Source: Macrocybe gigantea
Lineage: Eukaryota > Basidiomycota > Agaricomycetes > Agaricales > Callistosporiaceae
Assembly (NCBI GenBank): GCA_011319805.1
Contig: SJRY01000100.1
Coordinates: 34,906-98,905 of the forward strand
DNA length: 64,000 nucleotides
Direction: 5' to 3'
The notes beneath the pieces were generated by a model. It did not search any database, was not told the DNA's origin, and saw only the letters and a program-made list of their open reading frames with translations. A program made the translations under genes and the position numbers. Below are positions 46,501-57,360 of the stretch, piece by piece (the stretch's first letter is position 1; each line of letters begins with the position of its first letter).

Positions 46501-47638
46501 GTGGCGAAAGTAAGCAACAGCGACTGGGACGAATACTATCGGTGGAGGGAGCGAAAAGGATACCAAAGACAACCGGACCAACCGCCGCAGAGTGGGCCGA
46601 TTTTGAACAAGCTTGTAGAATCGCAGGAGTCGACCTAGACTACTGGAAAGAACAGAGAGAGGAGCGAAGACAGAAACAGCTCCAAGAACAGCAAGCCCAA
46701 GTACAAGCACAGCAGACCCAAGAACAACAGATCCAGGAACAGGAAGACCAAGACCAAGAGAACGACGAAGAAAACCCCCAAAGGATGACGACAGAATACA
46801 AGGGAATCATCGCCGACCCGAAATCCTTTACAGGAGATCGAACGTCCTTCGATATTTGGTGGAGAAAGATGAAACTCTACATAACCGCACATGGAGACCT
46901 CACGGATACACAGAAGATTGGAGCGGTCCTGTCTAGAATGACCGACGGACCCGGAGCCCATTGGGCATCAAAGAAGATCGACACCACTACAACCAAAGCA
47001 CATGGGCCGACTTCATAACCGAGATAGAGACACGATTCAGCAATCATGTCGCCATCACAAGCAGGAAGCAAACTATTCAACATCAGACAGGGAAACCGAC
47101 CCATCGACGAATTTCTGGATGAATTCGTAGACCTCGCAGGGAAAGCAGGAATGACAGGAACAGCCCCTCGTTTCCTACTCGAGAAGAGCTTAAACCGAAG
47201 GACAGCAGAAGCCGTACACTCAATCTCCACACTTCCAACAGATGGAGATGAATATATCAAGACAGTTCGAGCGATTGGACGAAACATCGATGAACACAGA
47301 AATGTGATGAGAGGAGAATTCACAAGCAATCAGCGCAAGGCCGGAAATCCAAGCCGAGGAGCAGGACAGGCCATGGAAGTCGACAAAGTACGAAGCAACA
47401 ACTGCTTCAACTGCAATAAACCAGGACACATTCACGAAACTGCCCGGAACCACGAAAAGGAGCAGCAAATGTCACATGTTTCAACTGTGGCTTAAAGGGA
47501 CACTATGCACGAAACTGCAAGAAGAAGAAGAAAGGAAAATCCCGGGTCAGAGAAGTGAAAGAAGAAGAAGGAGAGGACGAAGAAGACAAGGATGAAGAAA
47601 GCTCTGACAAAGAGGGTTTTGCCGAAGGGTCCGACTAG
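46501..47638 (+). pseudogene. Family-1 Gag, copy 1b
   Basis: The ATG used by other copies is GTG here (46501-46503), so normal initiation is lost. The capsid, coiled-coil and knuckle regions are otherwise very well preserved. Short deletions near 46559, 46990, 47044 and 47430 shift the frame. It ends in the acidic tail with the frameshift heptamer at 47614-47620 and TAG at 47636-47638. Confidence 0.8.
47614..47620 (+). promoter_or_regulatory. -1 frameshift heptamer, copy 1b
   Basis: GGGTTTT in gag phase G GGT TTT. The -1 frame is open through it into the protease. Same position as in the other copies. Confidence 0.7.
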
Positions 47639-50600
47639 GAGGTGCTAAATCGCGACCCATACAACTGAAACAGACTCGCTTCGATACCGGATGTAGATCA
47701 TCCCATACTCTGAAATACACCATTCCTGCCAAGCGATCTGAAGCACCAAGAAAAACCATCCAAGGGGACAAACCACCAAAGAGGAAAGAGCTCGCAGTAC
47801 CAGCGAAGGATACGAACACGAAAAGGAATCGCAACGATAACACCAGAAGTCGATAGCGGAGCGGATAGGACCTGCATCAACACCGCGATAGTAGCAAAAA
47901 CAGGACTGAAGACACGACGAATCAAGAAGATTCCCATCATAAATGCAGACGGATCACCCAATCGTCAGAAAACAGCAGACCGAGTAGCGGAGGTCCACAT
48001 CGACATTAAAGGACACAAGGAGCATATGGAAGCCATCGTACTCGATATCGGAAAAACCGACATGCTACTAGGACATGACTGGCTTGTCTACCACAACCCA
48101 ACAATCAAATGGAGGACAGGAGAAATTGTCTTCGATAGATGCCCCAAAACGTGCAAAATAAACCACCAGACGATCAAGATACAGAAGGTGGCTGAACCAG
48201 CGAAAACCACAGCCAGCGACAAGACAGGAACCCAGATACCCCCATATCTGATCAGATTCAAACACCTCTTCAAGGAGAAGAACTTTGATCGCTTACCAGA
48301 CCACAAAGAATGGGACCATGAAATAAACTTAACGAAGGATGCACCCAAAACGATACCGAGCAAGGTCTACCCGATGACACAGAAAGAGCTAGAGGAACTA
48401 GATGCCTTCGTCGAAGAAGGATTACGAACAGGAAAAATACGCCCATCGAAATCACCTTACGCAGCACCCTGCTTCTTTCGCAATAAGAAGGATGGAAGCA
48501 AGCGACTCATCCAAGACTACCGGGAAATAAACAAATATACGGTCAAGGACAAGTTTCCACTACCACGCATCAGCGAGCTCCTCGACGTACTACAAGGAGC
48601 AAAGTACTTTAGCAAGATCGATATTATCTGGGGTACAATAACGTGCGCATCCGGAAAGGGGACGAATGGAAGGCAGCCTTCCTAACAGCAAGAGGACTCT
48701 TCGAACCGACAGTCATGTATTTTGGGCAGTGCAACGCACCAGGCACTTTTAGCCGAATGATGGCGAGCCTCTTCCAAGACCAAATACGAAGAAGAGTGTG
48801 CATAATCTATATGGATGACATTATAATCATCGGACGAACACGAGAGGAACTCCAAAAGAACACCATAGAAGTCATGGAAATACTGAACAAGAACGACCTA
48901 TTCATCAAAGGACCGAAATGCGTCTGGGAATCATCGAAAGTCCCAGTACTAGGATACATCGTAGGAGAAGGGAAGGTAGAAATGGAACCAGAAAAGATCA
49001 CAGCCGTACAATCCTGGCCAACCCCAAAGACGAAGAAAGAACTACAAAAGTTCTTGGGATTCACGAACTTTTACCGACGATTCATCAAGGGATATGCAAA
49101 GGTCGCTAAACCCCTGACGGAGTTGACTGGAAACAAAACATTCCAGTGGACAGACAAGCAACAAGGCGCTTTCAAAGAACTGATCCAACATATAACCTCA
49201 GCACCCATTCTAGCACTACCACAGACAGAAGGAAAATTCCGAGTCGAAACGGACGCCTCAGGATATGCCATTGGAGCGGTACTATCACAACAGCAGAAAG
49301 GACTATGGCATCCGATTGCATTCATTTCGAGATGCATGACCCCAGCAGAGCAAAACTACGAAATCTACGACAAGGAACTTCTTGCGATAATGGTCGCACT
49401 AAAGACATGGAGACAATACCTCCTCGAAGCTCGAGAGAAGTTCGAAATATTGACGGATCACAAGAACCTATCATACTTCCGAAGCCGCAGCGACTCAATT
49501 CGAGACAGATTGGCTGGTACCTGAAATTACAGGAATACGACTACGAACTACGACACGTACCAGGAAAGGCGAATGGAAAAGCGGATGTCCTGTCACGAAT
49601 GGCAGGATATGAAGAAAACCTAGCAGAGAAGGACGACATACAAATGATCAAAGAAGCAGCATTCATTCGACATCTGGAAGAGAATAATGAACGAGACTTC
49701 GAATTTATGATGTTCGAGGACGAACACCCACAGAAAGAAGAAGCAGAAAATAACGAAACAATACAAACAAGAGGAATCACGATGATCGAATCCTCAAGGA
49801 TAGAACAAATTCGACAATGCACACGAAGGGAAACGATCGTAACAACAGGACTGAAGGAAAAACCACACTGGTTCACAGAAGACGACCACATCGTATATGT
49901 AGGAGGGAAAATCTATGTTCCTCCAGACAACAAACTGAAGGAAAACATCATGTTTGAACACCACGACACACCCATCGGAGGACACCCAGGGCAATACCGC
50001 ATGCACGAGCTCATAAGCCGCACCTATTGGTGGCCATCAATGCTGACAGACATCAAGAAGTATGTCAATGGATGCGAAACATGTCAGCGAAACAAAATCA
50101 TCCGACAAAAGAAACACGCACCCCTGCACCCGCACGAAGTCCCACAACAACCATGGGAAGATATCGGAGTAGATCTCATAGGACCGCTACCCAGCTCGAA
50201 CGGCTTTAACGCCATCGCCGCAGTCACAGACCGCCTGACCAAGATGATCCACCTAGTTCCCACAAAGACCGAACTCACAGCAGAGGTCTCGCACGACTAT
50301 ACCGAGACAACGTGTGGCGGCTTCATGGAATTCCACGAAAGATCATCAGTGATCGAGGACCCCAGTTCGCAGCACGATTCATGACAGCACTTCTAAAATT
50401 ACTCGGAACAAAGCAAAACCTATCAACGGCCTATCACCCACAGACAGATGGACAGGCGGAGCGATCCCACCAAGAAACGGAAGCCTTCCTCAGAAGCTTC
50501 ACAAACAACCTACAGGACGATTGGGCAGAATGGATAGCAATTGCAGAGTACCAATACAATGACAAAGCACACCAGGGAACGAAGGAGACACCATTCTACC

Positions 50601-51260
50601 TCAACTATGGAATGCACCCCTGGAAGGGAGAGCCGCAGACGACAGAAGGGAATAACCCCGCAGCAAAAGACTTCGTCAAAAGAATGAGCCAAATACGAAA
50701 GGAAGCAAATGCCGCGCTGCAATATGCACAAACACGAGCCAAAGACAATTACGACGCGAGACGAAAACCTGCCCGGAATACAAGAAAGGAGATAGAGTAT
50801 GGCTAGAAGCCACCAATATCACAGTCAATCGACCATCAAAGAAGTTATCGGCACTCCGATACGGACCGTTCAAGGTGGTTGAAAAGAAAGGAGCCTCGGC
50901 ATATCGCCTGGAACTCCCAGCATCATGGCAGCTGATACACCCCGTGTTCAATGAAACACTGCTCACGCCTTACAAAGGCCCCGTTTCAAGATACAAGAGC
51001 GACCATCACCACCACCCCCTGAAATCATAAATGATGAAGAAGAGTACGAGATAGAAGAGATCCTAAAAAGGAAGAAACAAGGGAAGGGGACACTATTCCT
51101 GGTCAAATGGAAAGGATACGGACACGAAGAGAACACATGGATCAAAGAGAAGGAGCTGGGGAATGCGCAGCAAGCTCTAGACCACTTCCTAAAGAAGACT
51201 GCGAACCAGGATAAAAGGATCACGACAAGAGGGAAGAAGACCAAAAATCGCACTTCATGA
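47621..51260 (+). pseudogene. Family-1 Pol with chromodomain, copy 1b
   Basis: Best-preserved pol. The protease active site EVDSGADRTC is at about 47846-47875, with LLGHDWL at about 48065. RT runs about 48440-48980 with YMDD at 48808-48819. RNase H starts VETDASGYAIGAVLS (about 49244). The integrase finger holds HHDTPIGGH..CETCQ (about 49960-50090). Core: D in GVDLIGPL (about 50170), D in SDRGPQF (50351-50353), E in GQAERS (50459-50461), giving D-D35-E. The integrase C-terminal domain is followed by a chromodomain (about 51045-51190) and a basic tail. Frame breaks (near 48630, 49482, 50285, 50777 and 50983) are all one-base deletions against 1a. The stop TGA 51258-51260 overlaps the ORF3 ATG. 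Confidence 0.88.
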
Positions 51261-51654
51261 CCACCAACGCCCCCATCAGCATCGACAGCAGCAGGGCAGC
51301 CGCGCACCTACCCCCAACCGCCCAAGCGACCTCGAGAATCTGGCAAGGATTCTCAATGCTAGCGACTACATGGACCCCCTCGCCATCACACTCAGCGCAT
51401 ATATGCGCTATGTTATGACCGTCCGCACGCACCTCTGGACCGGGAGAACCCCTGATGGGACCGGCCCCACTGCAGCTGAACGTATCGCGCTTCGCGAAGC
51501 AATGGAAATGCTTCGCACAGAAAACCGGCGGCTTAAACTCCTCGCCACCACACTCCACCACATTCGCGCCTATAATGAAGAGCTCATTCATACATGGGCC
51601 CCGCGTGCCGCGACCGCCTGGGAGACCAATACTGGGTGGGGACAGCTGGACTAA
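51257..51654 (+). CDS. ORF3 of copy 1b, coiled-coil protein
   Basis: ATG 51257-51259 overlaps the pol stop. The product has a Ser/Pro-rich start, then ASDYMDPLAITLSAYMRYV, then a helical segment rich in Arg/Glu/Leu (about 51480-51600) and a Trp-containing end, stop TAA 51652-51654. A one-base deletion near 51292 (against 1a) breaks the frame early; the second part (51370-51654) is open. Most differences from 1a are C/T or G/A changes. Confidence 0.55.
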
Positions 51655-51691
51655 GGTTTTTCGCGAGGACGCGAATCTAAAGAGAGGGTGA

Positions 51692-52011
51692 TGTTACAGA
51701 CGCCGCCCAAAGGACTATTCATTTTCTTATCTTATCTTTCCCACATCCCTTATCTCCCCCATCATGCTGCGCAGCACGCAGCCATCGAGTCATCTCACTT
51801 CCCTAGTCATCCTGAGTCATCTCCTTCCAGTCTTACTCATCCGCAGTCCACAGCATTGCGCAGCCCATGGTCCGTGCTCGAGTACTGTAGTGTATATAAG
51901 GACTCCCAGATGTACCAGTAATGCTAGGCTTAATATTCCTTTTGCCATCATCTCAAGACCACTCTCGCACTTAGTCTGCCCGAGTCCTTCTGAGATTCGT
52001 CTAGCCTAACA
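51692..52011 (+). repeat. 3' LTR of copy 1b
   Basis: 320 bp, two differences from the 5' LTR, preceded by the polypurine tract (51680-51691) and followed by GAAGT. Confidence 0.95.
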
Positions 52012-55000
52012 GAAGTCACCAATGGCCTCGCCTTTCTTCTTTATAAAAAAGAAGGATGGATCCCTATGACCTGTACAGGATTATCGGAAGTTGAACAACA
52101 TGACAATAAAGAACAAATACCCGCTCCCTCTAATCCAGGAATTGATCAACAAACTAAAGGGAGCGAAGTTCTTTACAAAGCTTGACATCCAATGGGGATA
52201 TAACAATGTCCGCATGAAAGAAGGCGATGAATGGAAAGCCACATTTTGGACAAACCGGGGAATGTTCGAACCCCTGGTCATGTTCTTCGGACTGACGAAT
52301 TCACCGGCTACTTTCCAAACAATGATGAACATGATTTTTAAAGACGAAATTGATTAGAGACACATAGTAATCTACATGGACAACATTCTTATCTTCAGTA
52401 AAGATTTGAATGAACACAGATGGCTCATTCAATGCATGTTGAAAAAGCTAAAGAACAATAAACTTTATCTGAAACCTGAGAAATGTTCATTTCATCAGCA
52501 GGAGGTAGAATACCTTGGAATGATTGTCTCGGAAAATGGTATCAAGATGGATCCTATTAAAGTCGAAGGCATCAAAGGATGGCCAAAACCCACCTGTAAA
52601 AGAGACGTCCAACAGTTTCTAGGCTTTTGCAACTTCTACTGGCATTTCATTGAGGGATTCACAAAGATCGCGAAACCTCTGACGGAACTAACCGGAAAAG
52701 CCAACTGGACATGGAGGAAAGCCCAAGACAATGCTTTCGATGGACTAAAGAAACGGATCTGTTCAGCGCCAATCATTGCAATGCCCTGAGATGATGGAAA
52801 GTTCCGAATGGAAGTCGATGCCTCGAATTATGCAATCGGAGGTGTCCTTTCACAGGAACAATCCAACGGTACCTGGAGACTGGTAGCCTTTATGTCAAAG
52901 TCATTGAACCCGATGGAACGGAACTACGAGATCTATGACAAGGAGATGCTTGCAATTATGACTGGACTTGAGGAATGGCACCAATACCTTTGTGGTGCCA
53001 GACATAAATTTGAGATTTGGATGGATCATAAGAATCTCAAATACTTCCGGAAGCCTCAGAAACTGAATCGCCAGCAAGCTCGTTGGATCTCTGAACTTCA
53101 GAACTATGACTTTGTTCTGGAGCACAAACCCGGGAAGTCAATGACCAAGGCAGACAGTCTGTTGAGACAACCAGACCATGAGAAGGGGGAGAATGATAAT
53201 GAAAATGTTGTACTCCTAAAGCCAGAGAATTTTCACCGGATTTTCATGGTGAAGATCATGCCAACACTGGAATTTCAGGACATTCTGGACCAAATCAAAA
53301 GGGCTTGGAAACAAAGAGAGCCTGAAATTCAGAAACATCTTGACGAAGGCGAACATGGCTGGGAGGAAAATGACTGAATCGTTATGTGGTTAAAATGGTA
53401 CTACGTTCCCAAAAGCCAAAAGATAAGGGAACGGATCATCAAGATCTATCATTCAGATCAGATCTCGGGACACCCAGGACAGACAAAGACACATGAGTTA
53501 ATCACGCGCAACTTCTGGTGGCCCAAAATGATGAATGACGTCAAGGCGTATGTCAAAGGATATGACAAATGCCAACGGATGAAGATCATCAGAGATCAGA
53601 AGCATGCCCTGCTTCATCCGAATGAGGTACCGAAGGAACCATGGGAGATTATATCTGTAGATCTCATCGGACCACTCCCCGAATCACAAGGGTTTAATGG
53701 CATAATGGTGACGGTAGACTGGTTCACTAAAGGAGCCAAGTTCATACCAGTCAATATGGAAATCATGGCAGAAGGAGTCGCTTGCAACCTATGCGACACC
53801 ATATTTTCGAATTACGGACTCCCAAGGAAAGTCATTAGCAGCAGAGGAGGACAATTCATCTCTGCATTCATGACAGACCTCTATATGCTTTTGGGAATTA
53901 AAGGAGCCCCTTCGATGCCATATCATCCACAGACCGATGGACAAACGGAACGAGTCAATCAGGAACTGGAACAGTACCTGAAACTCTTCATGAATTACCG
54001 GCAAAATGACTGGATGGACTGGCTACCGATGGCCGAATTTTCCTATAACAATCGAATTCACTCGGCGACTGGATACTCCCCGTTTTATCTAAACCATGGG
54101 CGGCACCCATATACCGGAAAAGAACCTCCGAGGCATCATGCTAAGTTACAAACTGCTGAAGAATTCGCCGAGATGATGAAGGAAATCCAGACCAAGGCCA
54201 AGACCTCCTTGTTGAAAGCCGCAGAGACAATAAAACGGACCTATGACCGAAAACAAAAGCCTGCCTGAGAGTATCATGAAGGCGATCAGGTCTGGCTGGA
54301 AGGAACAAATATCACAACTGACCGGCTGACTGATAAGCTAAATGACAAGCGGTTTGGTCCATTCAAAGTCAAATGGCGAATTGGAGAATCGGCATACGAA
54401 CTCGAACTACCAGAACATTGGAAAATTCATCCCATGTGAAACGAGTCCGAACTGACCCCATACATGGCACCGGCGTTTCTGCGACAAAAAGCGGTAATGA
54501 TTCTTAAATGGCCTCCTCCCATCATCGTGGAAGGAGAAAAACAATATGAAGTAGAAGCTGTAATAAATTCTCGATGGAACAGAGGAAAATTACAGTACAG
54601 AGTACATTGGAAGGGATACCCCCTCGAGGACGCTACCTGGGAACCTGCTGAGAACATCAACAAAGATGCACCAAATGCAGTCACGAAATTTCATCACAAG
54701 AACCCCGAGGTGCCATCCCTAGAGAAAGGACAGTGTCAGTTGCCACCCCGACCTGCGCCGAAGAAAGTAATATGCACCCGACTCCATCAATCCCAATCGC
54801 CGAAGATCCTCTTCGACCACACAGCTAATGAAGTCTGGGTCTACCCACACGATCAGCAAATAAAGATGCTCCCGAAGAAGGAGACCCTTACCGGCTGGAT
54901 GTCGGACCCAAGAGAAGTTGAAGATTGCCTGGACACGGCATGGCAAGCATGGCAGCAACGACAGAATAAGAAAATCATATGCGAGGACGAGCACCAAAAG

Positions 55001-55018
55001 AACTAGAAGGATGATGAA
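52012..55018 (+). pseudogene. Element D RT to chromodomain
   Basis: RT (52017-52790) whose catalytic motif reads YMDN (52373-52384) where E has YMDD, a loss of the second aspartate. RNase H begins MEVDASNYAIGGVLS at 52808. The integrase finger is at about 53455-53575, the DDE core at DLIGPLPES (about 53660), SSRGGQF (about 53835; the aspartate is S here) and QTDGQTERV (about 53930). The C-terminal domain and a clear chromodomain (QYEVEAVINSRW, about 54540-54690, with VHWKGYPLEDATWEP) follow, then a tail to 55006. Stops are TGA at 52787, 53375 and 54266 (all CGA positions by family comparison), TAG at 52355 and TGA at 54436. Confidence 0.82.
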
Positions 55019-55064
55019 AAAGAAGAACATGATTGTGAGGACGCAATCCCTAAGAGGGGGGTAA

Positions 55065-55409
55065 TGTTATGGCAACGTGACAAATAAGATACGACATGAC
55101 AGCTCGAGGAGACCCTACGACAATGACGCGTCAGCGTTGATCAGGGTAAAGGGTTATTGCATAGTACCTGTAGGACAACATGCAGAGTGCAGCTAAATCC
55201 TTACTCAGATGGACAAGGGTTGAGGGTTTCACGTAACATGAGGATAACATAGTCGTGGTCCGTGCTAGGTAGTCGTAATGTATAAATACTGAAATTGTAC
55301 ATAGTAGAATCCAGCTTCGAGCTGGCTAATAATAGCATTCATATCCCCACCTCTCACATCTAAAGGGTTAGTCAGAGTGACCTGCATGCAGACTTAGTTT
55401 TGCATAGCA
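55065..55409 (+). repeat. 3' LTR of element D (family 2)
   Basis: 345 bp, TGTTATGG..GCATAGCA, preceded by the polypurine tract AGAGGGGGGTAA (55053-55064). It is shorter than the E LTRs by a deletion in U3. Confidence 0.88.
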
Positions 55410-55947
55410 TTGAGGCGAGTTGGGTAGCTCCAATGTAACTGTAGAGTGTTGTTTTGAGATCCCTGTAATCTTGTATGGGCTGTCGAATCGAGGTAAGAAC
55501 TTCGTGACCCGCTTCTCATTAGCGTTGAGATATTGACGTCGCCGATTCAATGTCGACAGCATGACTTTACCACCTACAGCAAACAGAAACTCGTCAATAT
55601 GTGTCTTGTTGGCCTGGAGACATTGTTCCATTTTAGCGTATAGTAAGTTATCTTGTGCTTCCTGGATGTCCGTTCTCAGGCATTCGATGACTTCTGAGGC
55701 TTGGATATTGACTGTGGTATTCCCCATGTTGACGAGTGGGGGAAGAATTCACGGAGATTGTCCCATACGAAGCTGGAAGGGGAGAAACCCGTCGAGCTGT
55801 TGATAGTATTCATAATGGCGAAGCGAACACGAGGAAGGGCACGCTTCCAACCCTTCTGGTTATGCTCGACATGGTAGCGAACACATTGGTTGACTGTCTT
55901 GTTGGTGTGTTCGCTAGCACCGTCAGACTGGGATGGAAGGCAGAGGA
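55410..55947 (-). pseudogene. Element-A-type integrase C-terminal fragment
   Basis: On the minus strand it begins at about 55945 with SSAFHP, then QSDGASEHTNKTVNQ, the block carrying the third catalytic residue of integrase, and continues through the C-terminal domain (YHVEHNQKGWKRALPRVRFA, then a KFLPRFDSPYKI block at about 55490) to 55410, where the D LTR cuts it. It is the part of integrase that element A lacks at 11257. One missing base near 55935 shifts the frame. It is the target site of D. Confidence 0.7.
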
Positions 55948-56724
55948 TGACTGGCATGCAGCCGACTCCTCAACATGATGTCACTGCTACTCCAGCAGAA
56001 ACAATAATGGCTGGCATACAGCCAGCTCCCACTACAGCTGGCATTTGACCAGCCACTCCTACAGGACCGCCAATGTGTCAATGTAATGCCATGCTGACTC
56101 CAACTAGGACAGCGACAACTGGGATGGTGATGGCTGGCACACAGCCAGCTCCCACTACAGCCAGCATTCAGCCAACCACTCCTACAAGACCGCCAATGCC
56201 TCAACACAATACCACTCCCACTCTAACTGGGACGGTGACAACTGACATGCAGCCAGCCCCTCCTGCAACAACCAACCAACAGCTTTCTGCAGAGCTTGGT
56301 GAATCAAGCCCATTGTTGGACATGACAAATATGGTCAGTGCTGGTACTACAAGAGAGCCCAAATGGCAGAGCAAGTCAAGCATACTGGCTGTAGTCAGTA
56401 CAGGCTTCACAGAAAAGTGAGTCTAGCCCAGTACAAATCATTTAATTCATTATTCAGCTGATCTTTGACAGGAACTTCACCATGAAGGCATGGCTCAAGG
56501 GGAATCCTGGTGGCCTGAAATGTGATTTTGAGGCATTTTATAAGAAATTGCCTGCTGCAGAAAAAAAGGTGAGTTTCGAATCCTTGCATACAAGCAACAT
56601 CAATGGTATTAATTTGCTATAAAAGGTCTACAACGAGCATGCGAAGACAGCAGTGAGTTCGGACAATATACTTTACATACATTATCTGACTGAATCTCAG
56701 CAAAAAGTTGCAACTACGGTGTAG
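55948..56724 (+). pseudogene. 3' part of a spliced gene, Thr/Pro-rich, unrecognised
   Basis: Four exons can be read: 55950-56416, 56472-56568, 56626-56652 and 56701-56724, with introns starting GTGAGT and ending AG. Exon 1 encodes a repeated Thr/Pro-rich motif (AGIQPAPTT, AGTQPAPTT, TDMQPAPPA). The repeat unit recurs with a period of about 122 nt (from 56008 and 56130). Exons 2-4 encode KAWLKGNPGG.., FEAFYKKLPAAEKKVYNEHA and a short end before TAG 56722-56724. An in-frame TGA near 56046 and a frame difference between repeat units indicate decay. Its 5' part is missing at 55948, where inverted integrase sequence begins. No domain recognised. Confidence 0.45.
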
Positions 56725-57300
56725 AAACAAAAGTAGGAAAATCAAGGTAAGTAACTCTTATGCAGCTCTTTCATTTCATGAGCTGACCACATTTTTGTCA
56801 TTAGCGTTTCTATCTGTGTGCACCGGTCGCACTGGCCATCGCTTCACCACATCAAGACCTCGCTCATCTGCTCACCATCGCCATTCTGTTCTTCGTCCCC
56901 TTTTCTCTGTTGGTTGCATACTCCGGGTGACTTAGGTGTGTATTCTCTTTTCTGCTGTTCTCTATCATTTTGTTTCATATTCCCTGTAATTAATAATATG
57001 TATTAATATGTGACAAATAAAATGAGCTGTATTCTATAATGAGATATTAAAATAGCAGACAATAGAGCAGAATGCAAATGAAATGCATGACTGGACAGCC
57101 TTGTCATATATTGTGAGGTATTTCTACGAATTAGCTACATCTCAACACGAGAAAATGTATGGTAATATCTGACAATATATAAAGTGGCTGGCTTTTAAGA
57201 TTTTTTACATTAAGATATAGCTAATACAATACAATACATACAAATTCACCGTAATTTCCGAGTTTCTGACTAGGGCTCACAGGCTAATCGCGCGACAGTG
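56725..57300. other. Intergenic, no feature seen
   Basis: AT-rich non-coding stretch between retroelement-associated debris and the gene-bearing flank. A plus-strand frame at 56708-56935 has no recognised domain. Confidence 0.5.
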
Positions 57301-57360
57301 AAGGCTTCGACAAACGTCCTGCCATATCTTGCATGAGCATCTTCAATCCTTCCTTCGAAG

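Larger units (their letters stand above)
45503..52011 (+). mobile_element. Family-1 chromovirus, copy 1b (youngest)
   Basis: 6.5-kb element with 320-bp LTRs (45503-45822 and 51692-52011) differing at only two positions, flanked by GAAGT (45498-45502 and 52012-52016). It has the same order as 1a: primer site, ORF0, Gag, frameshift site, Pol with chromodomain, ORF3, polypurine tract. The internal frames are broken by about a dozen deletions of one or two bases, with almost no nonsense substitutions, unlike older copies. It inserted between two RT codons of element D. Confidence 0.95.
45072..55409 (+). mobile_element. Family-2 chromovirus D, 5'-truncated, split by 1b
   Basis: Pol of a family-2 element in two pieces, 45072-45502 and 52012-55018, plus a 3' LTR (55065-55409). 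The split is the insertion of copy 1b with duplication GAAGT. The 5' LTR and gag are missing, cut at 45072 by a family-1 LTR end. The right end abuts element-A integrase sequence at 55410. Confidence 0.85.

Noticed and set aside
1..52011. Repeated 320-bp blocks as a possible CRISPR-like or satellite array
   Set aside because: They are dispersed LTRs in both orientations with individual target duplications.
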